Notes under the pieces: generated by a model
Told to the model about the DNA's origin: nothing
Databases searched by the model: none
The model's input: only the letters and a program-made list of their open reading frames with translations
NCBI GenBank assembly: GCA_004557655.1
Contig: SFGJ01000007.1
Span: forward strand, 1-64,000
DNA length: 64,000 bases
Direction of reading: 5' to 3'
From: Clostridiales bacterium
GTDB taxonomy: Bacteria; Bacillota; Clostridia; Oscillospirales; Oscillospiraceae
Shown: positions 48,724 through 57,722 of the stretch, in pieces
How the letters are laid out: each line of letters starts with the position of its first letter
Numbering within the stretch: position 1 is the stretch's first letter
Position numbers and translations under genes: made by a program

Positions 48724-49605
48724 ATGAGGATACTCACCCACACCGTCACCGACCGGGAGAACGGGACATCTGTCAAAAAGCTGTTGCGGCAGCATTTTGC
48801 CCTGTCCTCCTCCCTGCTCAAGGCTATAAAATGGCGTGAGAACGGCATCACTCTCAATGGCATCCCCGTAACAGTAGCCTCTCTGTGCCACACCGGTGAC
48901 CTGCTGGCGGCAGACGTGTCCGATCCACCCTGCCACAACCCGAATCTGCACCCGGTGAACTTCCCCCTTTCCATTTTATGGGAGGACGAGGACCTGCTGC
49001 TCATCAACAAGCCTGCCGGCATCACGGTGCATTGTGCCGCCCTGACCCAGGAGCCGGTGACCGTGGCCGGAGCGGTGGCCTATTATCTCGGAAGCGACCA
49101 GTATCACGGCGTAAATCGTCTGGATCGGGGCACAACCGGGGTTATGGTGGTGGCAAAAACCGGATATATCCACGCCCGATGTATGTCCATGCTCCATTCC
49201 GGAGACTTTTATCGGGAGTACCGGGGCATTTGTCTGGGCGCGCCGGAACCGCAGTCAGGGCAAATTGACCTGCCCATTGACCGGGAAAACGCCTCCCTGC
49301 TCAAGCGGCGCATTGATCCAGACGGCTTGCCCGCCCACACAGAATATGAGGTACTGGAAAGCCGAAACGGGCTATCCCTGCTGCGGCTTATCCCATACAC
49401 CGGTCGCACCCATCAGCTGCGGCTGCATATGGCCGCCATAGGGCATCCGCTGGCCGGAGACTGGCTCTATGGCACAGAGGATAAAGGTCTCGTTTCCCGC
49501 CCGGCTCTGCACTCCTACGCCGTGCATTTAAGGCACCCGGTCACCGGAGAGGTGCTGGAAGTCACAGCACCCATGCCGGAGGATATGCGGCGGTTAATGG
49601 AATAA
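48724..49605 (+). CDS. RluA family pseudouridine synthase
   Basis: 293 aa. An N-terminal S4-like RNA-binding segment (TSVKKLLRQHFALSSSLLKAIK) is followed by the catalytic domain with the Asp in GVNRLDRGTTGVMVVAKT and the motifs LLINKPAGITVH and PYTGRTHQLRLHMAAIGHPLAGDWLYG. It converts uridine to pseudouridine in rRNA or tRNA; which site cannot be told. The start follows GAGGAGG. Confidence 0.92.
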   Translation: MRILTHTVTDRENGTSVKKLLRQHFALSSSLLKAIKWRENGITLNGIPVTVASLCHTGDLLAADVSDPPCHNPNLHPVNFPLSILWEDEDLLLINKPAGITVHCAALTQEPVTVAGAVAYYLGSDQYHGVNRLDRGTTGVMVVAKTGYIHARCMSMLHSGDFYREYRGICLGAPEPQSGQIDLPIDRENASLLKRRIDPDGLPAHTEYEVLESRNGLSLLRLIPYTGRTHQLRLHMAAIGHPLAGDWLYGTEDKGLVSRPALHSYAVHLRHPVTGEVLEVTAPMPEDMRRLME

Positions 49606-49612
49606 ACGCAGA

Positions 49613-49639
49613 AGACGCACAGGCATTGCCTGTGCGTCT
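49613..49639. terminator. Hairpin between converging genes
   Basis: AGACGCACAGGC pairs with GCCTGTGCGTCT over a 3-base loop; T-rich sequence follows on the plus strand only after a gap of about 10. Confidence 0.6.
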
Positions 49640-49643
49640 AACT

Positions 49644-50366
49644 CTATTCCTTTTTTTGCTTCTTGTCCTCGTCAATGGCACTGTACAAGGCCTGGAGAGC
49701 GTCCTTCAGCGTGCCCACCTGCTGCATGAGGCCCAGAGCCACGGCATCTTCCCCATAGAGAACACTTCCCACATCGTTGGCCATCTCGTCCGTGCGCAGC
49801 ATCAGTTCCCGGAAGGTCTCCGCCCGGATCTGAGAATGAGCCGCCACAAAGCGCACGATGCTCTCCTGGAGCTTGTCAAAATAGCGATAGGTCTGGGGCG
49901 CAGCGATCATGGTCCCGCTCATGCGCACAGGATGGACGGTCATAGAGGCCGAGGGCGCGATCATATTGATCCTCCCGGAGACTGCCAAAGGAATACCGAT
50001 GGAGTGTCCGCCGCCCAGCACCAGCGTGGCCGTGGGCTTGGTCATGCCGGCGATCATCTCCGCCAGGGCCAGACCCGCCTCCACATCTCCGCCCACCGTG
50101 TTCAGCAAAATCAGAACGCCGTCCACCTCATCCGATTCCTCCAATGAGGCCAGCAACGGCAGCAGATGCTCATATTTAGTGGTCTTGGCGTTTTCCGGCG
50201 CATTGGTGTGACCCTCGATCTGGCCGATGATGGTCAGACAGTGGATGGTGCCGTGGCAATTCGTCACCACGGAGGAGCCAAGTTCAATGATCCTCTCCGT
50301 CTTCTGCTCCGATTTTTGGTCCTTCTCCTGTTTCTTTTCCTCGTCGGGCGTAATCTGCCGCGTCAT
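49644..50366 (-). CDS. ClpP-family serine protease, TepA-like
   Basis: 240 aa. The N-terminus is highly charged (EEKKQEKDQKSEQKTERI). The ClpP-like domain follows, with ILLNTVGGDVEAGLALAEMI and the nucleophile Ser in VLGGGHSIGIPLAVSG. The best match is TepA (YmfB), a ClpP relative in Firmicutes proposed to work on signal peptides or in sporulation. It lies alone, convergent to rluA. Confidence 0.85.
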   Translation of the reverse strand: MTRQITPDEEKKQEKDQKSEQKTERIIELGSSVVTNCHGTIHCLTIIGQIEGHTNAPENAKTTKYEHLLPLLASLEESDEVDGVLILLNTVGGDVEAGLALAEMIAGMTKPTATLVLGGGHSIGIPLAVSGRINMIAPSASMTVHPVRMSGTMIAAPQTYRYFDKLQESIVRFVAAHSQIRAETFRELMLRTDEMANDVGSVLYGEDAVALGLMQQVGTLKDALQALYSAIDEDKKQKKE

Positions 50367-50430
50367 GACGATCCCCTCCTTTTCTGGAGGGTAGGATGCC
50401 CGACGGCGGGAAAAATATTCGCCGCCGGTT

Positions 50431-50940
50431 TTATGTTAAAACGGAGGGGGTGTCCATGATCTCAATGCCGCGCTTCATGGCGTAGGCAATGGTCTTCTGC
50501 GTGCCGCCGGGAAGTCCGTCATGGACGGCAATGAGCATGGCGGCATGATCCACCAGATAGCGGTTGCGCCGCTGCATACAGCCGGAGGAGTACTCCTCCT
50601 GCACCATGGTTTCATAATTACAGCGGCGGAGGAGGTGCTGATACCGCTCCCGATCCTCCCTGCTCCATCGCTCCGCTTGCCCCGGATAAGGGATCACCGC
50701 CTCCAGAGATACATCCCCGCGGATCCCGCGCAACTGCAGCACAGCCTCGCAAAACCAGAAATCACACCCCCGGGCCATGCCGCACAGATAATGCCGAAAG
50801 CCCTGCTCATACGCAGCCAGCACCAGCTCAAACAATCTTTTCTTCAGCAGGATGCAGCGCACGTCCGATTCATTGTCACCCCAGGGCAGTTTCTCCGGCC
50901 GGTGGCCGGTGAAGCTGCAGCTCACCTGTCTGGCCCGCAT
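50431..50940 (-). CDS. DUF1273 (SLOG superfamily) protein
   Basis: 169 aa. The start at 50940 follows AAAGGAAG. Patterns CSFTGHRPEKLPWG, HYLCGMARGCDFWFCEAVL, EAVIPYPGQAERW and RNRYLVDHAAMLIAVHDG are those of DUF1273/YpsA-like SLOG proteins, which bind nucleotide-like ligands. Stand-alone function is unknown. Confidence 0.87.
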   Translation of the reverse strand: MRARQVSCSFTGHRPEKLPWGDNESDVRCILLKKRLFELVLAAYEQGFRHYLCGMARGCDFWFCEAVLQLRGIRGDVSLEAVIPYPGQAERWSREDRERYQHLLRRCNYETMVQEEYSSGCMQRRNRYLVDHAAMLIAVHDGLPGGTQKTIAYAMKRGIEIMDTPSVLT

Positions 50941-51037
50941 GGTTATCACTTCCTTTGCGCCTCTATAATAGAACATCTTTTCGGTTTTGTAAAGAATTAT
51001 TTTTGATAAATCGTTTTTTTAATAAAAAATATGGGGG

Positions 51038-51066
51038 TTGCATTTTGATGTGGTGTGGTATATACT
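51038..51066 (+). promoter_or_regulatory. Promoter of the FMN-riboswitch transcript
   Basis: TTGCAT (51038-51043), 17 bases, TATACT (51061-51066), some 25 bases before the riboswitch. The segment before it (50,941-51,037) is AT-rich and holds nothing else that I can see. Confidence 0.6.
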
Positions 51067-51090
51067 ATGTCCAGCGAACAAACGAATATT

Positions 51091-51205
51091 TGTCTTCGAG
51101 GCGGGGTGTGATTCCCCACCGGCAGTATAGTCTGCAAGCGGCTGCGGCCGCATGAACCGGTGCAATTCCGGTACCGACAGTATAGTCTGGATGAGAGAAG
51201 GCGTG
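51091..51205 (+). ncRNA. FMN riboswitch (RFN element)
   Basis: All conserved parts of the FMN aptamer can be read in order: TCTTCGAGGCGGGGTG, GATTCCCCACCGGCAGTA, a variable arm (AGCGGCTGCGGCCGC), then GAACCGGTGCAATTCCGG, TACCGACAGTATAGTCTGGA and TGAGAGAAG. FMN binding is expected to turn off the riboflavin importer gene that follows. A small hairpin with T tract (51208-51231) lies directly after it as possible expression platform. Confidence 0.97.
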
Positions 51206-51207
51206 TA

Positions 51208-51231
51208 CGGCATATTTTGGTATGCTCTTTT
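51208..51231 (+). terminator. Possible riboswitch-controlled terminator
   Basis: GCATA pairs with TATGC around TTTTGG, followed by TCTTTTTG, right behind the FMN aptamer. It is short, so the true expression platform may include sequence further on. Confidence 0.45.
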
Positions 51232-51298
51232 TGAATGCGTGCACCTTGGAGGACAAGTTTTTCCGGGTGTTCCAAGCATTGAAAAGGAGTGTTTTTTT

Positions 51299-51883
51299 AT
51301 GTCCGCAAAAGCAAAAACCCACAAAATTACCGTCACCGCCATGCTGGGCGCTGTGGCAACCGTCCTCATGTTCCTGGAGTTCCCCATCCCGTTTTTGATC
51401 CCGCCCTTTGTGAAACTGGACTTCTCCGAGCTGCCGGCACTGCTGGCATCCTTCTCTCTGGGGCCGGTGTCCGGCGTGGCTGTATGCCTTATCAAGAATT
51501 TGGTGTGCTGCCTGCGCAGCTCCACCGGCTGTGTGGGTGAATTGGCCAACTTCCTCATCGGCATCTGCCTGGTGGTGCCCGCCGGCATCATTTACCGCCG
51601 GAAAAAGAGCCGCAAGACCGCCCTCTGGGGCGCCCTCCTGAGCACCGTCATTATGGCCGCCATCAGCATCCCCATCAACTACTTCATTTCTTACCCTGTG
51701 TACTCCAAGCTCTTTCCCATTGAGGCCATCATAGGAATGTACCAGCAGATCCGCCCCAATGTAAACGGTCTGTTGGAGTGCCTGGTGCTGTTCAACGCTC
51801 CCTTCACTCTGGTGAAAGGTCTTCTCTGCACGGCGCTGTGTTTCCTCATTTACAAGCCGCTCTCGCCGCTGCTGCACCGTTAA
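51299..51883 (+). CDS. ribU: Riboflavin ECF transporter S component
   Basis: 194 aa membrane protein with five to six helices. It is the substrate-binding S component that works with the shared EcfAA'T module (not in the window). Patterns TAMLGAVATVLMFLEFPIPF, PPFVKLDFSELPALLASFSLGPVSG and ISIPINYFISYPVYSKLFP fit the RibU family. The start follows AAAAGGAG. The FMN riboswitch upstream confirms the substrate. Confidence 0.95.
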   Translation: MSAKAKTHKITVTAMLGAVATVLMFLEFPIPFLIPPFVKLDFSELPALLASFSLGPVSGVAVCLIKNLVCCLRSSTGCVGELANFLIGICLVVPAGIIYRRKKSRKTALWGALLSTVIMAAISIPINYFISYPVYSKLFPIEAIIGMYQQIRPNVNGLLECLVLFNAPFTLVKGLLCTALCFLIYKPLSPLLHR

Positions 51884-51890
51884 ACACAGA

Positions 51891-51919
51891 AAAATCCGAC
51901 CCCCCGGGTCGGATTTTTT
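51891..51919. terminator. Bidirectional intrinsic terminator
   Basis: AAAATCCGACCC pairs with GGGTCGGATTTT, with A and T tracts on the sides; shared by ribU and the convergent epimerase gene. Confidence 0.88.
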
Positions 51920-51926
51920 ATTCTTT

Positions 51927-53846
51927 TTATTGGTTTGCCGCGGCTGCCTGACGCACCTCCTGCGCCTGATCTGCCCGGCGGTTGACCTCCTCCGGATCCC
52001 GGAAGGTGGGCACGGTCTTGCGGATAACATCCAGCACGGCGGACTGCTCCTCGGTCTCAATGGCGGCACGCACAAGCTCCAGCTTGCGTTCCACCTCGGC
52101 ACGGGGGAGACCCTTGTCCCGCTCGATGAAGATCATGTCATTGCTGGTCTTATCCAATTCCTCCGTCTTCATCAGCAGCTCCTCATAGAGCTTTTCACCG
52201 GGGCGCAGGCCGATCTCCACAATGTCGATGTCCTTGTAGGGGGTAAAGCCCGACAGACGGATCATATTCTCCGCCAGATCCAAAATCTTCACCGGCTTGC
52301 CCATGTCCAGCACATACAGCTCACCGTTGTGGGCCATGGCACAGGTGACCATCACAAGCTGCACCGCCTCAGGAATGGTCATAAAGTAGCGGATGATACG
52401 CTTATCCGTTAGGGTAACAGGGCCGCCGGCCTCGATCTGCCGCTTAAACAGCGGGATCACGGAGCCGTTGCTGCCCAGTACATTGCCAAAGCGTACCGCC
52501 GTGAACTCCGTTTTGCTGCCCTCACGGCACTGGATCACCATTTCGCACAGGCGCTTGCTGGCACCCATGATATTGGTGGGATTCACCGCCTTGTCCGTGG
52601 AGATCAGCAGGAATTTCTCCACGCCGTATTTCTCCGCCATTTCCGCCACATTGTATGTACCCAGCACGTTATTCTTCAGCGCCTCCACCCCGGAATGCTC
52701 CATCAAAGGCACATGCTTATGGGCAGCAGCATGGAACACAATCTGCGGACGCAGCTCCCGGAAAATATGATCCAACCGATCCATGTCCCGGACGGAAGCG
52801 ATAATAACCTCCAGGTTGAGCTTGTCGCCGTACTTGCGGATCAGCTCCTGCTGCACATCGTAGGCATTGTTCTCGTAGATATCCAGGATCGCCAGCTTTT
52901 TCGGGTGCAGGGCGGCAATCTGGCGGCACAGCTCGGAGCCGATGGATCCGCCGCCGCCGGTGACCAGCACGGTCTTCCCGGCATAAAACGCCTTGGTTTG
53001 GGGGTTCTCCACCTCAATGGCATCCCGGAACAGAAGATCCTCGATACGGAAATCACGCAAAGTGCGCCTGGCTGTGGATTTTTCCTCCGTACCGGAGGGG
53101 TAGTCATACAGTTTTACAGTGCAGCCGGTATTTCGGTAACGCTCGTATATCTTCTGCTTGCGCTGCACCGTCAGATCCGGCAAGGCGATGATGATCTCCT
53201 GCACCTTCATCCTCTTCAGGAGGTTGGCCGTGCTGTCATCCTCGGGATAGATGGGCACACCGTTCACCGTCTGCCCTACTTTCTGGGGATCGGTGTCAAT
53301 AAAGCACACCGGTACATACCGGGACCGTGGATTGCGAAAGAACTCGTCCGCCAAAGTGGCGCCCACATTTCCCGCGCCCACGATGGCGACCTCCACTTTA
53401 TAAAGCTGATTCAGGGAATTCCCCTCCAGCGTCTTGTCGGCATTCTTATTGCGGTGGGCGTATAGAAGCTGATAGCAATAGCGGGACAGCAGCGTGACCA
53501 GCAGAATGGCCATGGCCACAATCACATGGACACCTATACCCAAATTGACCGCAAAGTAAACACGGCCGATCAGCATCAAGACCAGATTGGAAACGAAATC
53601 CGACACCATTATGGTCAGATAAGTCTGAATATTGGCATACCGCCAAATATTTCTGTATACGCCGAAAGCAATGCGTCCGGCCATGATCACAAAAACCAGT
53701 GCCAGCATACGGGTCAGATTGACCTCGCCGTTGAGTATGATAGACCTGAGCCCCAGGATCCTCACCAGATTGGTCGAATAATATACGCAAACGATGATGG
53801 CCAGATCCACCAGCATCAGCTCTATTTTTCTTCTGCTTAATTTCAT
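51927..53846 (-). CDS. CapD/PglF-like nucleoside-diphosphate sugar epimerase/dehydratase
   Basis: 639 aa. Four N-terminal membrane helices (to residue about 130) are followed by a CoA-binding-like Rossmann segment (EVAIVGAGNVGATLADEF) and then the catalytic NAD-dependent domain (TVLVTGGGGSIGSELCRQIA, about residue 285; AAAHKHVPLMEH; FLLISTDKAVNPTNIMGASKR). This is the membrane UDP-GlcNAc 4,6-dehydratase type used for surface glycans. No glycosyltransferase neighbours are visible. The ATG at 53846 is chosen over one seven codons earlier, which has no ribosome-binding site. Confidence 0.92.
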   Translation of the reverse strand: MKLSRRKIELMLVDLAIIVCVYYSTNLVRILGLRSIILNGEVNLTRMLALVFVIMAGRIAFGVYRNIWRYANIQTYLTIMVSDFVSNLVLMLIGRVYFAVNLGIGVHVIVAMAILLVTLLSRYCYQLLYAHRNKNADKTLEGNSLNQLYKVEVAIVGAGNVGATLADEFFRNPRSRYVPVCFIDTDPQKVGQTVNGVPIYPEDDSTANLLKRMKVQEIIIALPDLTVQRKQKIYERYRNTGCTVKLYDYPSGTEEKSTARRTLRDFRIEDLLFRDAIEVENPQTKAFYAGKTVLVTGGGGSIGSELCRQIAALHPKKLAILDIYENNAYDVQQELIRKYGDKLNLEVIIASVRDMDRLDHIFRELRPQIVFHAAAHKHVPLMEHSGVEALKNNVLGTYNVAEMAEKYGVEKFLLISTDKAVNPTNIMGASKRLCEMVIQCREGSKTEFTAVRFGNVLGSNGSVIPLFKRQIEAGGPVTLTDKRIIRYFMTIPEAVQLVMVTCAMAHNGELYVLDMGKPVKILDLAENMIRLSGFTPYKDIDIVEIGLRPGEKLYEELLMKTEELDKTSNDMIFIERDKGLPRAEVERKLELVRAAIETEEQSAVLDVIRKTVPTFRDPEEVNRRADQAQEVRQAAAANQ

Positions 53847-53991
53847 GACAGATCCATTCCTTTGCATTGCAGAGGAGATTCTCTCCCTTGTAATCCAATC
53901 TTTCAGTTGAAAGTGCTTACATTATAACACATAAGGCGCGGCTTGTCACTATTACTTTGTCGTATTTGGGATTTTTTAAAAGAATCCTTGA

Positions 53992-54612
53992 TTACTTGCC
54001 AAGCCATTGGCGCAGCTGCTCCCACAGCTCCATGAAGCGAAATTTTACCTGATATGTTTCGTTCTCCTCCTGCATCAGGGACAGCTCCTCCTGCTCCATG
54101 CCGCAGGCAATGCCTGTTTCCCGCACATCCGAGGCCGCCGCCATGCATAGCGGTGGGTACACTACGCACCACCAGTTCTGCCCCGCAGCCTCCCCGATGA
54201 GCACGCGCAAAGCCATGTACTCTCCCGCCGGCAGCCGAAAGCCGTCATATGCCTTTAACGGAAACTCCGCCGGCTCCAGCCGGGCCTCCACGCTGTCACT
54301 GCAGTCGTTTTCACGCAGGATATCCTCCGCCATGCTCTTGATCTGCGGCAGCGCCTCCCGCAAAGCATTATTGGCCTCCTCTCGGCTGGCAGACGCACGC
54401 ATGGTCTGCTCCGTAAACGCCAGCACCTTGTCCCGCACCTGCAGCTTCAGCGTCTGGTCCCGGTCGCTGTCGGAGTTGGCCACCACATGGAGCCGGATCA
54501 TTTTTTGCTGCAGAACATCCTGATTGCGCAGGGACATTGCACCGGTAAGCAGGCACACCGCCAGCAACACCAGCAGAGCAATCTCCAGTTCATTCCACTT
54601 GCTTTTTTTCAT
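53992..54612 (-). CDS. spoIIR: Stage II sporulation protein R
   Basis: 206 aa secreted sporulation signal made in the forespore that triggers SpoIIGA-dependent processing of pro-sigma-E in the mother cell. There is an N-terminal membrane segment (IALLVLLAVCLLTGAM). The SpoIIR domain has IRLHVVANSDSDRDQTLKLQVRDKV, GEYMALRVLIGEAAGQNWWCVVYPPLC and KFRFMELWEQLR. The start MKKSKWNELE lies within the T tract of a hairpin that also covers its ribosome-binding site. Confidence 0.93.
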   Translation of the reverse strand: MKKSKWNELEIALLVLLAVCLLTGAMSLRNQDVLQQKMIRLHVVANSDSDRDQTLKLQVRDKVLAFTEQTMRASASREEANNALREALPQIKSMAEDILRENDCSDSVEARLEPAEFPLKAYDGFRLPAGEYMALRVLIGEAAGQNWWCVVYPPLCMAAASDVRETGIACGMEQEELSLMQEENETYQVKFRFMELWEQLRQWLGK

Positions 54613-54620
54613 AAAAAACA

Positions 54621-54660
54621 CCATCCTATGTAGATTTTTCTACAGTATGGACGGTGTTTT
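54621..54660 (-). terminator. Terminator-like hairpin between ispE and spoIIR
   Basis: On the minus strand AAACACCGTCCATA is followed by GTAGAAAAATCTAC and TAGGATGGTGTTTTTT: a long stem, with T run, that ends at the spoIIR start codon. It can end ispE transcripts and hide the AGGATGG ribosome-binding site of spoIIR in readthrough RNA. Confidence 0.7.
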
Positions 54661-54666
54661 TGTGTT

Positions 54667-55518
54667 TTAAACTCTCTCGGCAAACCAGGTCTGCGGATAG
54701 GTCGTTCCCAGAGCTTCGGCAGCCGCCTTGGCGGCAGACTCCTCCGTGAACAGGCCGTAAACCGCCGAGCCGGAACCGCTCATACAGGCGTTCCTCGCGC
54801 CCAATTCCATCAGTTTTTCCTTAATAACAAATATCTCGCTGTTGGTGTCCAGCACCGCCTCAAACTGGTTGCCCAGGCGGTCGCTGATCTCCAGCATATC
54901 CTGATACTCCAGGGCCTTGGTGATGCCCAAGGTGTCAATGGCGCAGGCAGGCTTATTCTCGTCCAGCTTTGCGTACATCTCCGCTGTGGACAGAGAAAAA
55001 TCCGGTTTACAGATGACAAACCAGCACAAAGGCAGCTTGGGCAGCTTCAGAAGCCGCTCGCCCCTGCCCCGCACCATGGCGGTGACACTGCGCACGCAGA
55101 AAGGCACATCGCTGCCCAGTTCGATAGCCATACGCTCCAGTTCTTTTATCATCATTTCCGGGCAATACAGCTTGCGCAGACCCCGGAGCACGGCGGCTGC
55201 ATCGGCACTGCCGCCGCCCAGGCCCGCCTGCATGGGGATGCGCTTTTTAAGGCTGATACGCAGGCCGTCACAACCTATGCCGGTCCCGGCGTAAAACAGT
55301 CTGGCTGCCCGGACACAGAGATTCGTTTCGTCGCAGGCAAGAGCAGGGCAGTCGCAATCCATGGTGATCCCGTCGCCCACGCCACTCTCCAGAGTGATCT
55401 CGTCATACAGGGCGGCGCAGGACATCACCGATTGCAGGTCATGGTATCCGTCGGCGCGCTTTTCGCCCACCTCCAATGTAAGGTTCAGCTTGGCAGGCGC
55501 CAGTTCTGTTACTTTCAT
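54667..55518 (-). CDS. ispE: 4-diphosphocytidyl-2-C-methyl-D-erythritol kinase
   Basis: 283 aa GHMP kinase of the MEP isoprenoid pathway; it phosphorylates CDP-ME. Motifs are APAKLNLTLEVGEKRADGYHDL, the ATP loop KRIPMQAGLGGGSADAAAVLR, and the C-terminal SGSGSAVYGLF. The start overlaps the end of the small membrane protein gene by 4 bases. Length is as expected. Confidence 0.95.
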   Translation of the reverse strand: MKVTELAPAKLNLTLEVGEKRADGYHDLQSVMSCAALYDEITLESGVGDGITMDCDCPALACDETNLCVRAARLFYAGTGIGCDGLRISLKKRIPMQAGLGGGSADAAAVLRGLRKLYCPEMMIKELERMAIELGSDVPFCVRSVTAMVRGRGERLLKLPKLPLCWFVICKPDFSLSTAEMYAKLDENKPACAIDTLGITKALEYQDMLEISDRLGNQFEAVLDTNSEIFVIKEKLMELGARNACMSGSGSAVYGLFTEESAAKAAAEALGTTYPQTWFAERV

Positions 55519-55877
55519 TTGTCATCCTCTTTTCCCATCGGCAAAGTATCGCCGTATTTTTCTGTCAAGGCCCGCCGCACAGAAGGCTCCACCAGTTTTG
55601 TGGACAAAAGCTGCAGTACAATAGCCACAGCCGTCATAATCTCCTGCAGCAAACTATCCAGCAGCCGTACGGAGCGCATGACCATGAAGGTCAGGGCAGC
55701 CAGAGCAAGTCCCACCTGCCAGAGGGTCCGGCAAAAGGTGTTCCGGGCCAGTTGGAGCTGCTGCTCCGTCAATTCCTCCCGCCGCTTATAAGGCAGGTGT
55801 TTTATGACTTTCCAACCCAAGCCGCCCAGCACCATGCACGCCGGCACCACAAAGCCCGGCCACCAGATCCACAGCAT
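55515..55877 (-). CDS. Small membrane protein of unknown function
   Basis: 120 aa with two hydrophobic segments (WWPGFVVPACMVLGGLGW near the start; GLALAALTFMVM in the middle) and a charged C-terminus. AAAAGGGG precedes the ATG. No family is recognised. Translational coupling with ispE (ATGA overlap) suggests one transcription unit, though not necessarily a related function. Confidence 0.6.
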   Translation of the reverse strand: MLWIWWPGFVVPACMVLGGLGWKVIKHLPYKRREELTEQQLQLARNTFCRTLWQVGLALAALTFMVMRSVRLLDSLLQEIMTAVAIVLQLLSTKLVEPSVRRALTEKYGDTLPMGKEDDK

Positions 55878-55901
55878 TGCCCATCACCCCTTTTCGCAAG
55901 T

Positions 55902-55935
55902 AGAGCCGCCGGAAGGAACCTCCCAGCGGCTCTAT
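55902..55935. terminator. Hairpin between DUF1015 gene and membrane protein gene
   Basis: AGAGCCGC pairs with GCGGCTCT. A T tract exists only on the plus strand (ATTTTAG), which has no gene to terminate; on the minus strand it is a hairpin without T tract. Confidence 0.4.
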
Positions 55936-55965
55936 TTTAGCACGGTTTATCCAAAAATGCCACGA

Positions 55966-57249
55966 TTATTTTACGATCTTGCGGGCCTCAATGTAGTAGC
56001 GCTTATCCTGAGCATGACCCATGGAGAAGGTCTTGCGGGGCAGCACACCGTCGGCCATGACGGTCTTGAAGAGCTGCTCTTTGCCCATGGCGGGCAGCTT
56101 GATGCCGAAGTTGCCGGGCTTGCTGCCCAGCTCGTCCACCACCTCGTCGCCGTGGATGTAGTCCACCTCGCCGCCAAACTCTTTGAGATACTTGTCCAGG
56201 AAGGTCTGCACGGAAGCGACACACAACTGCTTTTCGGGATGAGGAATGGTGATGAAGCCGGCATTGCCCTCGTAGTTGTAGGCAAACACATGGCCCTCGC
56301 CCTGACCCTCATAGCAGTCGGGATAGAACTTCTTCAGCTCGGCCATGAGATGGGCAGGCTTCACACCGAAGAGCACGCGGTGGATGGGCTCAAACTGCAG
56401 GGCATCATCGTGGTTGTTTACCACTTCTACCAGGGCATAACGGGCGGGCAATGCCAGGTATTCCTCGGGTGTTTTGCCCTTCTTCTGCTCCTCATAGCAG
56501 GCCTTCGCGGTAGCCAGAGAGTGGTTGCCGTCGCCCACGGCGAACAGCAGAGGAGCTGCGCCGGAGAGGTTGTACTTAGCCATCTGTGCCTCGTCGGAGC
56601 ACAGGCCGGTGAGGGCGTCTGCCACGGCGTCGATCTGGGCATCGGACAGCTTGTAGCCCTTGATATGGCCGCCGTTTTGCATCAGGTCAAAGTCATACAC
56701 CACTTCCATCTTATCGGCAGCGGCGGTAAGGGGCTCGATAACGGTCTTCTCGGGGTTGTCGATGAGCAGCATCACATGGGGCAGCTCAATGGGAGCGTTG
56801 CGGCGCACACGGGCGCGGGGAGGAATGCGATCCTGCACGGTGGCCTCGGTGGCACGGATGAGAGCGCCGGAGCCGGGGGTAAAATCATAGGCGTCCAGGT
56901 CCACCATACCCACCAGACCATGACGGATCTTGCCGTCGGACTGCTCACGCTCGATGTAGATCAGGGAGTCGGACAGGGTCTTGAACACGCCGTCAGCCAT
57001 GTACTTGTCCATGGACTTGTTGATCTCCGCGATGAGCTCGTCCACATTGGGAGCCTTCAAATTGGCCTCGGGCAGGATCAGGCGCAGAGTGGAGGGTGCG
57101 TCGCCCACCTGCTTCTCCACAGCCTCCCAGTACTCCGGCTCGGAAGTGAACTGGTCGCAGGCCACCACGGCCCACTTGGTCATGTCGCAATCCTTAGGCA
57201 TCAGAATGTCAGCGGGATAGAAGCCCAGCTTTTCAAACTTTTTGTTCAT
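55966..57249 (-). CDS. DUF1015 family protein
   Basis: 427 aa cytoplasmic protein of the DUF1015 family. It has the typical N-terminal FYPADILMPKDCDMTKWAVVACDQFTSEPEYW, the segment AVGDGNHSLATAKACYE with a conserved His, and ALVEVVNNHDDALQFEPIHRVLF. Family function is not established; in gut Clostridia it is well conserved. ACAAGGAGGA precedes the ATG. It is monocistronic. Confidence 0.88.
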   Translation of the reverse strand: MNKKFEKLGFYPADILMPKDCDMTKWAVVACDQFTSEPEYWEAVEKQVGDAPSTLRLILPEANLKAPNVDELIAEINKSMDKYMADGVFKTLSDSLIYIEREQSDGKIRHGLVGMVDLDAYDFTPGSGALIRATEATVQDRIPPRARVRRNAPIELPHVMLLIDNPEKTVIEPLTAAADKMEVVYDFDLMQNGGHIKGYKLSDAQIDAVADALTGLCSDEAQMAKYNLSGAAPLLFAVGDGNHSLATAKACYEEQKKGKTPEEYLALPARYALVEVVNNHDDALQFEPIHRVLFGVKPAHLMAELKKFYPDCYEGQGEGHVFAYNYEGNAGFITIPHPEKQLCVASVQTFLDKYLKEFGGEVDYIHGDEVVDELGSKPGNFGIKLPAMGKEQLFKTVMADGVLPRKTFSMGHAQDKRYYIEARKIVK

Positions 57250-57462
57250 CTTGTTCCTCCTTGTATTTGTAAAAATGCTTTTTACCAGCGGTTTTTGCTT
57301 CTACTCTGCATTATACATAACTCTGTTCCCCATTTCAATCATTTTTCCGCCAGAAACAGAAAAAAAATAAGGTGACCTTACATTTTTTGTGTCGGAATAA
57401 TCCAGCGAAACAGTGGCAGACTATCTATCGGCGTATTATTTTGGAAAAGGAGGGAATCCATC

Positions 57463-57669
57463 GTGAAGGTTGTGGATCGTATTGCTCTGATCCTGGTCAT
57501 CATCGGTGCGCTGAACTGGGGCAGTGTGGGCCTGTTTGCCTTTGACTGCGTAGCCTTTATCTGCGGCGGTCAGTTGGCCGTTGTCAGCCGCATTATCTAT
57601 GCGCTGGTGGGCATCGCCGGCCTGTGGTGTATCACGCTGCTGTTCCGTGATTCTGCGGATAACAATTAA
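57463..57669 (+). CDS. DUF378 family small membrane protein
   Basis: 68 aa starting with GTG 57463 behind AAAGGAGGG. It has two membrane helices with the family pattern IALILVIIGALNWGSVGLFAFD and RIIYALVGIAGLW (given in parts). DUF378 proteins (YuzA-like) are small membrane proteins of unknown role. Confidence 0.87.
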   Translation: MKVVDRIALILVIIGALNWGSVGLFAFDCVAFICGGQLAVVSRIIYALVGIAGLWCITLLFRDSADNN

Positions 57670-57686
57670 ACAGTAAAAAAAACTAA

Positions 57687-57722
57687 AAACGGGCATCCAA
57701 CAGGATGCCCGTTTCACCTTTT
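57687..57722. terminator. Intrinsic terminator between DUF378 and rqcH
   Basis: AAACGGGCATCC pairs with GGATGCCCGTTT, loop AACA. The minus strand shows a T-rich tail (TTTTAGTTTTTTTT), so it serves mainly rqcH. Confidence 0.8.

Noticed and set aside
55804..57375. Plus-strand frame of 523 codons opposite the DUF1015 gene
   Set aside because: Shadow frame; the minus strand has a family match and a strong ribosome-binding site.
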